From Flavobacteriales bacterium UBA2040 (GTDB lineage: Bacteria; Bacteroidota; Bacteroidia; Flavobacteriales_D; Crocinitomicaceae), in contig DDBE01000009.1 in assembly GCA_002332715.1 (NCBI GenBank), positions 3,665-8,776 of the forward strand: DNA of 5,112 nt, written 5' to 3'. The notes under the pieces were generated by a model. It was not told the origin of the DNA. It saw only the letters and a program-made list of their open reading frames with translations, and did not search any database. Below are positions 4,274 to 5,112 of this stretch, one piece after another (the first letter of the stretch is position 1; each line of letters begins with the position of its first letter). The position numbers were made by a program, and so were the translations under genes.

Positions 4274-5112
4274 ATGAAAAAAATTTACTTAAGCGTCCTT
4301 GCATTAGGTTTTACTTTAGGTGTTTCTGCTCAGCAGGAAAAAATGTTGGTTCAAAAGCACGATAATGGTGCCGATGCTTCAATAACAAAGCCAAATAAAC
4401 CAAGCACAATTAATGATAAAGCGACAGTGATTTGGTCGGATGATTTTTCATCTGCTGCAACTTGGACAATGACGAATACAAGTTTACCAACTCCTGAAAA
4501 CTGGACTATCCAAACTAGCCCAAGTGCTATTCCAAATGCTGCTCCTTCTTTGTTCCCGTTGAACACCGCAACTGCTTCAAATGGATTTGCATTGATTAAT
4601 TCTGATGGTCAACCTGGCAATACGGATGGTGATGGTGCTATCATAGCGGAAATTACAAACGTTACTCCTGTGGATTTATCATTATATCCAAATGTAATTT
4701 TGAGATTTCAACATAATTACCGCTGGTGGCATGAGGAAAGAGGCGTACGTCTTTCTCCAGATAATGGAACAACTTGGTTTGAATTCCCTATTACTTCTGA
4801 AACAGGAGGTGCTATCGCAAATGGATATCCAAATGATCAGAATACCTTGAATCCAGAAATGGAAGAAATCAATGTTTCTGCTGCCGTTGGTGGTGGGGCT
4901 CAAGTTTTAGTTCAGTTTTACTACAACGACAACGATTTTTGGGGTTGGTACTGGGCTGTTGATGACGTTGAATTAATCGAACAACCAGCAAATGATATTC
5001 AAGTAATGTCTGCTTGGTTTTCTGGTTCTACGAATCAAGGTCGTGAGTATGGACGAACTCCTATTACACAGTTAGATGCAGCGTATAACGTTGGTGCTGA
5101 AGTATTGAACTT
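4274..5112 (+). CDS. Large exported protein with jelly-roll (choice-of-anchor/MAM-like) domain, 3' end off window
   Basis: The first 279 residues of a secreted protein, still open at the right edge. The Sec signal peptide MKKIYLSVLALGFTLGVSAQ is probably cleaved after A19. A polar linker follows (20-50). A domain at about 53-235 begins with VIWSDDFSSAATWTM and contains NGFALINSDG (103-112), LSLYPNVILRFQHNYRWW (135-152), GVRLSPDNGTTWFEFP (157-172), VLVQFYYNDNDFWGWYWAVD (211-230) and ends DDVELIE. The pattern of an aromatic-rich beta sandwich, with SxDNGTTW and a final WAVDDVEL strand, is typical of jelly-roll domains in Bacteroidota surface proteins. From about 240 (NDIQVMSAWF) a new beta-rich domain seems to start. 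Such proteins commonly end in a type IX secretion (T9SS) sorting domain, which would lie outside the window. The domain class is an inference from pattern. Adhesion or carbohydrate binding is possible; no catalytic motif is seen. Confidence 0.88.
   Translation, partial: MKKIYLSVLALGFTLGVSAQQEKMLVQKHDNGADASITKPNKPSTINDKATVIWSDDFSSAATWTMTNTSLPTPENWTIQTSPSAIPNAAPSLFPLNTATASNGFALINSDGQPGNTDGDGAIIAEITNVTPVDLSLYPNVILRFQHNYRWWHEERGVRLSPDNGTTWFEFPITSETGGAIANGYPNDQNTLNPEMEEINVSAAVGGGAQVLVQFYYNDNDFWGWYWAVDDVELIEQPANDIQVMSAWFSGSTNQGREYGRTPITQLDAAYNVGAEVLN

Noticed and set aside
4351..4903. Two minus-strand open frames (4351-4566, 4682-4903)
   Set aside because: Both are antisense to the exported jelly-roll protein, whose frame is continuous with a signal peptide.
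1..5112. CRISPR array, tRNA, insertion sequence or defence/toxin cluster
   Set aside because: No regularly spaced direct repeats, cloverleaf, transposase-like protein or recognisable defence gene was found on either strand.

Overview
The window looks like chromosomal DNA of a low-GC Bacteroidota bacterium, most likely of the order Flavobacteriales. The evidence is: promoters of the Bacteroidota type (TTG, 19-20 nt, TAnnTTTG) in front of several genes; almost no Shine-Dalgarno sequences; a Bacteroidota-like single-chain glycyl-tRNA synthetase; and a large exported beta-rich protein of the kind often carried by the type IX secretion system. A position in the Crocinitomicaceae (Fluviicola-like) is only an impression from the protein sequences.

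Layout. Positions 1-1010 (minus) hold the N-terminal 336 residues of glycyl-tRNA synthetase, cut by the left edge; its promoter lies so close to the ATG that the mRNA is probably leaderless. Positions 1011-1292 are non-coding, with a diverged inverted repeat and a strong intrinsic terminator. A small exported Lys/Glu-rich protein of unknown function follows (1293-1685, minus). Upstream of it are its own promoter, a 38-nt AT-rich palindrome touching that promoter, and the ribosome-assembly GTPase EngB/YsxC (1789-2385, minus). A 128-nt divergent promoter region separates engB from a plus-strand pair: a lipoprotein with a heavy-metal-associated (HMA-like) domain (2514-2945) and an alpha/beta hydrolase starting with TTG only 9 nt later (2955-3716). 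The 557 nt from 3717 to 4273 have no intact gene. They hold what looks like a decayed minus-strand gene, a possible terminator and two short palindromes. From 4274 to the right edge runs the N-terminal part of a secreted jelly-roll-type protein.

How the genes relate. GlyRS and EngB are housekeeping translation and ribosome-assembly functions. The lipoprotein and hydrolase are probably co-transcribed, but the sequence shows no shared pathway. The exported protein at the right edge is a separate unit. I see no transposase, integrase, CRISPR array, toxin-antitoxin pair, defence cluster or tRNA, and nothing that supports a new multi-gene system. The points most worth a second look are the HMA-like domain with a CxxxC in place of CxxC, the 38-nt palindrome at 1730-1767, and the decayed gene at 3745-4154.
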